Shown: in pieces, positions 62,148-64,000 of the stretch
Layout: each line of letters begins with the position of its first letter
Position numbering within the stretch: the stretch's first letter is position 1
Notes under the pieces: model-generated
Told to the model about the DNA's origin: nothing
Databases searched by the model: none
What the model saw: the letters and a program-made list of their open reading frames with translations, nothing else
From: Myxococcales bacterium
GTDB lineage: Bacteria > Myxococcota_A > Polyangia > Haliangiales > Haliangiaceae
DNA length: 64,000 nt
Direction: 5' to 3'
NCBI GenBank assembly: GCA_016720595.1
Contig: JADKKI010000001.1
Location: 1-64,000, forward strand
Translations under genes and position numbers: made by a program

Positions 62148-63608
62148 CTACGTTCGATTGTTCCTGAGGTACGTCCGGATCGACTGCAGGTAGATGTCGG
62201 CGGAATCGCGCGTGTCGTAGCCCGCGAATGCGGCGGGGTGCTCGTTCGCCCACTCGCTGATCGGATCCATCGGAGCTGTGCGGAAGCCATCGGTCGACAT
62301 GCAGTCGATGTCGGTGCCCGGCCACTCCAGGGCATTCAGCGCCGGGAGCTTGATCGGAGGAGCGGGATCGTTGCGGGCGAGGCGATCCATGTCGATGCAG
62401 TCGCTGAGATCGTTCGCGGCATCGATGCGCGCGTTGAGCGAGGCCAGCCCGAACGTGGTCTGCAGGTGCTTGAGCGCGGAGGTGTGGTCACGCACCACGG
62501 AGCTGACGTAGCCCTGCTTCGCGTACGGCCCCATGACGAGGGCCGGGACCCGGAACCCCATCTGATCGAACCCATCCACCCCGAACTTCGCAGCCGTGTC
62601 ATCCGTGGTCTTCGGCGGCGGCACGTGGTCGAAGTAGCCGCCGTTCTCGTCGTACGTCACGACGAACATGATGTTCTTCCACTGCGGAGACTTCGCGAGC
62701 GCCGTATAGATCGAGGCGATCAGCTCCTGGCCGTAGATCGGGTGGATCGGCGGGTGATCGTCGTTGGTGTAGAACGCCGGATCGATGTAGACGACCGGCG
62801 GGAGGTTGCCAGCAGCGCAATCCTCGAAGAACTGACCGCCGCCCATGCTCGCGTCTCCGAACCGGCGCACCTTGCCGGTGCCGTCCGTCGGTCCGATGTC
62901 GATCTGGTACGGGCCCGGGTTGGCGAGCAGCGAGACCACGGCGAGCGAGCCATAGTAGTAGCGCCAGTCGACACCCGCCTCCTCGAGGCGGTTGTAGATC
63001 GTCGGTACTGGTGAGCTGTTGAACTTGGTCAGCACGTCGGTGTTGACCTTGATCCCGAACGACGTTCCGGCGTGCCAGTACGCGCGGTTCGGCAGGGTCG
63101 GGCCCATCACCGAGCAGAACCAGCGATCGCAGCTGGTGTACGCATCGGCGAGCGCCCACGTGACCGGCATGTTCTCGCGGCCGAGGTACTTCATGACCTC
63201 GGTCATCGACGAGACCCCGTTGTGGCTCATCTGGTGCTGCCGTAGGAAGCCGTCCATCGCGCCGTCGTTGAAGCTGGCGTGCGCCGCGTCCCAGCCGTGT
63301 GGCGGATCCGGATCGCACACCGAGGGCTTGGCGGCGTCGTGATCGGAGGCGGCCTTGTACGCCGGGACCATCGTGCCGTTGATGTCGGCGTTCGCGAAGC
63401 CCGCGCGCTGGCCATCTCCGCCGAGGCCCTCGAGCGAGCGTCCACCGAGGACGTGATCGTACGAGCGGTTCTCCATCATCAGGTAGACGTACGTCGTGAT
63501 GCCCTGGGGGCCGTCATCGCCGCCGCAGCCGGGCAGAAACTTCGCCAGGCTCGCCGCACCCGCCAGCCCACCAAGCGTCTTCAGCGCATCGCGCCGCTTC
63601 ATCGTCAT
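62148..63608 (-). CDS. Tat-exported phospholipase C / acid phosphatase-type phosphoesterase
   Basis: 486 residues. N-terminus MTMKRRDALKTLGG with a hydrophobic helix and then LPGC reads as a twin-arginine-like signal with a lipobox. Mature domain matches the bacterial phosphoesterase (PLC) family: YLMMENRSYDHVLG, WALADAYTSCDRWF, SVMGPTLPNRAYWHAGT, TYDENGGYFDHVPPP. In this family the metal-site residues lie in these segments. It hydrolyses phosphate esters, possibly phospholipids. TAAGGT (63621-63616, minus) ends 7 nt before the ATG. Confidence 0.9.
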   Translation of the reverse strand: MTMKRRDALKTLGGLAGAASLAKFLPGCGGDDGPQGITTYVYLMMENRSYDHVLGGRSLEGLGGDGQRAGFANADINGTMVPAYKAASDHDAAKPSVCDPDPPHGWDAAHASFNDGAMDGFLRQHQMSHNGVSSMTEVMKYLGRENMPVTWALADAYTSCDRWFCSVMGPTLPNRAYWHAGTSFGIKVNTDVLTKFNSSPVPTIYNRLEEAGVDWRYYYGSLAVVSLLANPGPYQIDIGPTDGTGKVRRFGDASMGGGQFFEDCAAGNLPPVVYIDPAFYTNDDHPPIHPIYGQELIASIYTALAKSPQWKNIMFVVTYDENGGYFDHVPPPKTTDDTAAKFGVDGFDQMGFRVPALVMGPYAKQGYVSSVVRDHTSALKHLQTTFGLASLNARIDAANDLSDCIDMDRLARNDPAPPIKLPALNALEWPGTDIDCMSTDGFRTAPMDPISEWANEHPAAFAGYDTRDSADIYLQSIRTYLRNNRT

Positions 63609-63767
63609 GGGGGAGACCTTATCCCAGACGCGCCTGGTCGGCGATCGGAGATCCGCCGCGGCCGCCTGCAATTCCTGCGGGGGCGATGAGCGTCACACCG
63701 TCGCGTCGCGGCGATCTGCCGGGGCTGTCACACAAATCGTTCAGCCCCGGCGGGCTATGCTCCAGGG

Positions 63768-64000
63768 GTGGCTCGCCCCGACGTCACGATCTCCGCGCCC
63801 GACCCGCTGTTCGTGGGCCGCGAGCTGGCGATCGAGTTCAACATCACGGCGCACAAGGAGACCAAGGTCGAGTTCATCGAGGCGCGCCTCGTCGGGGATC
63901 AGGGCTGGGCAGTGGGCAGCGGCAAGTCCCAGGTCACCATGCGCCTGCTCTACCCGAAGTTCACCGAGCAGCTGATGGCGCAGGGCGTGTTGCCGGCGGC
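63768..64000 (+). CDS. Arrestin-like or beta-sandwich protein, N-terminal part (cut by right edge)
   Basis: 77 residues visible, no stop. Begins MARPDVTISAPDPLFVGREL and continues IEFNITAHKETKVEFIEARL, a beta-sandwich pattern resembling arrestin/Spo0M-like proteins. GTG start with TATGCT (63756-63761) ending 6 nt before it. The rest of the gene lies outside the window, so the family stays open. Confidence 0.55.
   Translation, partial: MARPDVTISAPDPLFVGRELAIEFNITAHKETKVEFIEARLVGDQGWAVGSGKSQVTMRLLYPKFTEQLMAQGVLPA

Noticed and set aside
1..64000. CRISPR arrays, IS elements, transposases, tRNA and rRNA genes.
   Set aside because: No regular repeat-spacer pattern, transposase-like protein, or recognisable tRNA/rRNA sequence was found by reading the window.

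Overview
The window is GC-rich, densely packed bacterial chromosome. Almost every real gene has a signal peptide, a lipoprotein signal, a Ser/Thr kinase domain, or a fold common in Myxococcota. Kinase-TPR and kinase-propeller proteins, AgmX/PglI C-terminal domains, TSP3-repeat lipoproteins, a sigma-54 activator and many 'lipobox + Asp/Pro linker' proteins point to Myxococcota, most likely a Kofleriaceae/Haliangium-like predator. This is an inference from gene content; no rRNA gene is present. I found no tRNA, rRNA, CRISPR array, insertion sequence or prophage.

Layout. 1-4.5 kb: a UvrD-type helicase cut by the left edge, an L,D-transpeptidase lipoprotein, and a three-gene operon with a phage-fibre-like secreted repeat protein. 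4.5-8.4 kb: zinc-ribbon proteins, a GreA/GreB-like factor and a kinase-TPR protein. 8.5-10.8 kb: a TSP3 lipoprotein and a frameshifted cholesterol-dependent-cytolysin-family lipoprotein. 11-14 kb: enoyl-CoA hydratase/TerB pair, a decayed region, SDR and acyl-CoA-binding protein. 14-16 kb: an exported polysaccharide deacetylase beside an exported GH75 chitosanase. 16-20 kb: Sir2, FrmA, more zinc ribbons and a DDAH-like enzyme. 20-28 kb: a CxxCH beta-propeller lipoprotein, small membrane proteins, aldolase, thioesterase, aldo/keto reductase, VWA lipoprotein and SlyX. 28-36 kb: an acetate kinase-PduL fusion and a run of exported proteins. 36-41 kb: coiled-coil protein, AgmX/PglI lipoprotein, M28 peptidase and a frameshifted dehydrogenase. 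41-49 kb: sigma factor, zinc-finger/kinase/propeller protein, NtrC-type regulator, a possible double-glycine-leader peptide, J-domain protein and SDR. 49-64 kb: large exported proteins, a YyaL-type thioredoxin-fold protein, a second CxxCH propeller lipoprotein, an outer-membrane-barrel-like protein, an old-yellow-enzyme homologue and a Tat-exported phospholipase C-like protein. The right edge cuts one further gene.

The strongest system-level signal is regulatory. Thirty starts carry a TANNNT box 5-10 nt before the start codon, on both strands, usually without a Shine-Dalgarno sequence. This is the arrangement expected for leaderless mRNAs. Two sigma-54-like elements also place transcription starts at the start codon. 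The exported genes together look suited to attacking other cells (cytolysin family, chitin deacetylase plus chitosanase, phospholipase C, peptidase); that reading is inference.

Three genes are each broken by one base in a short homopolymer, and a fourth region is scrambled over about 400 bp. Some of these may be sequencing indels.
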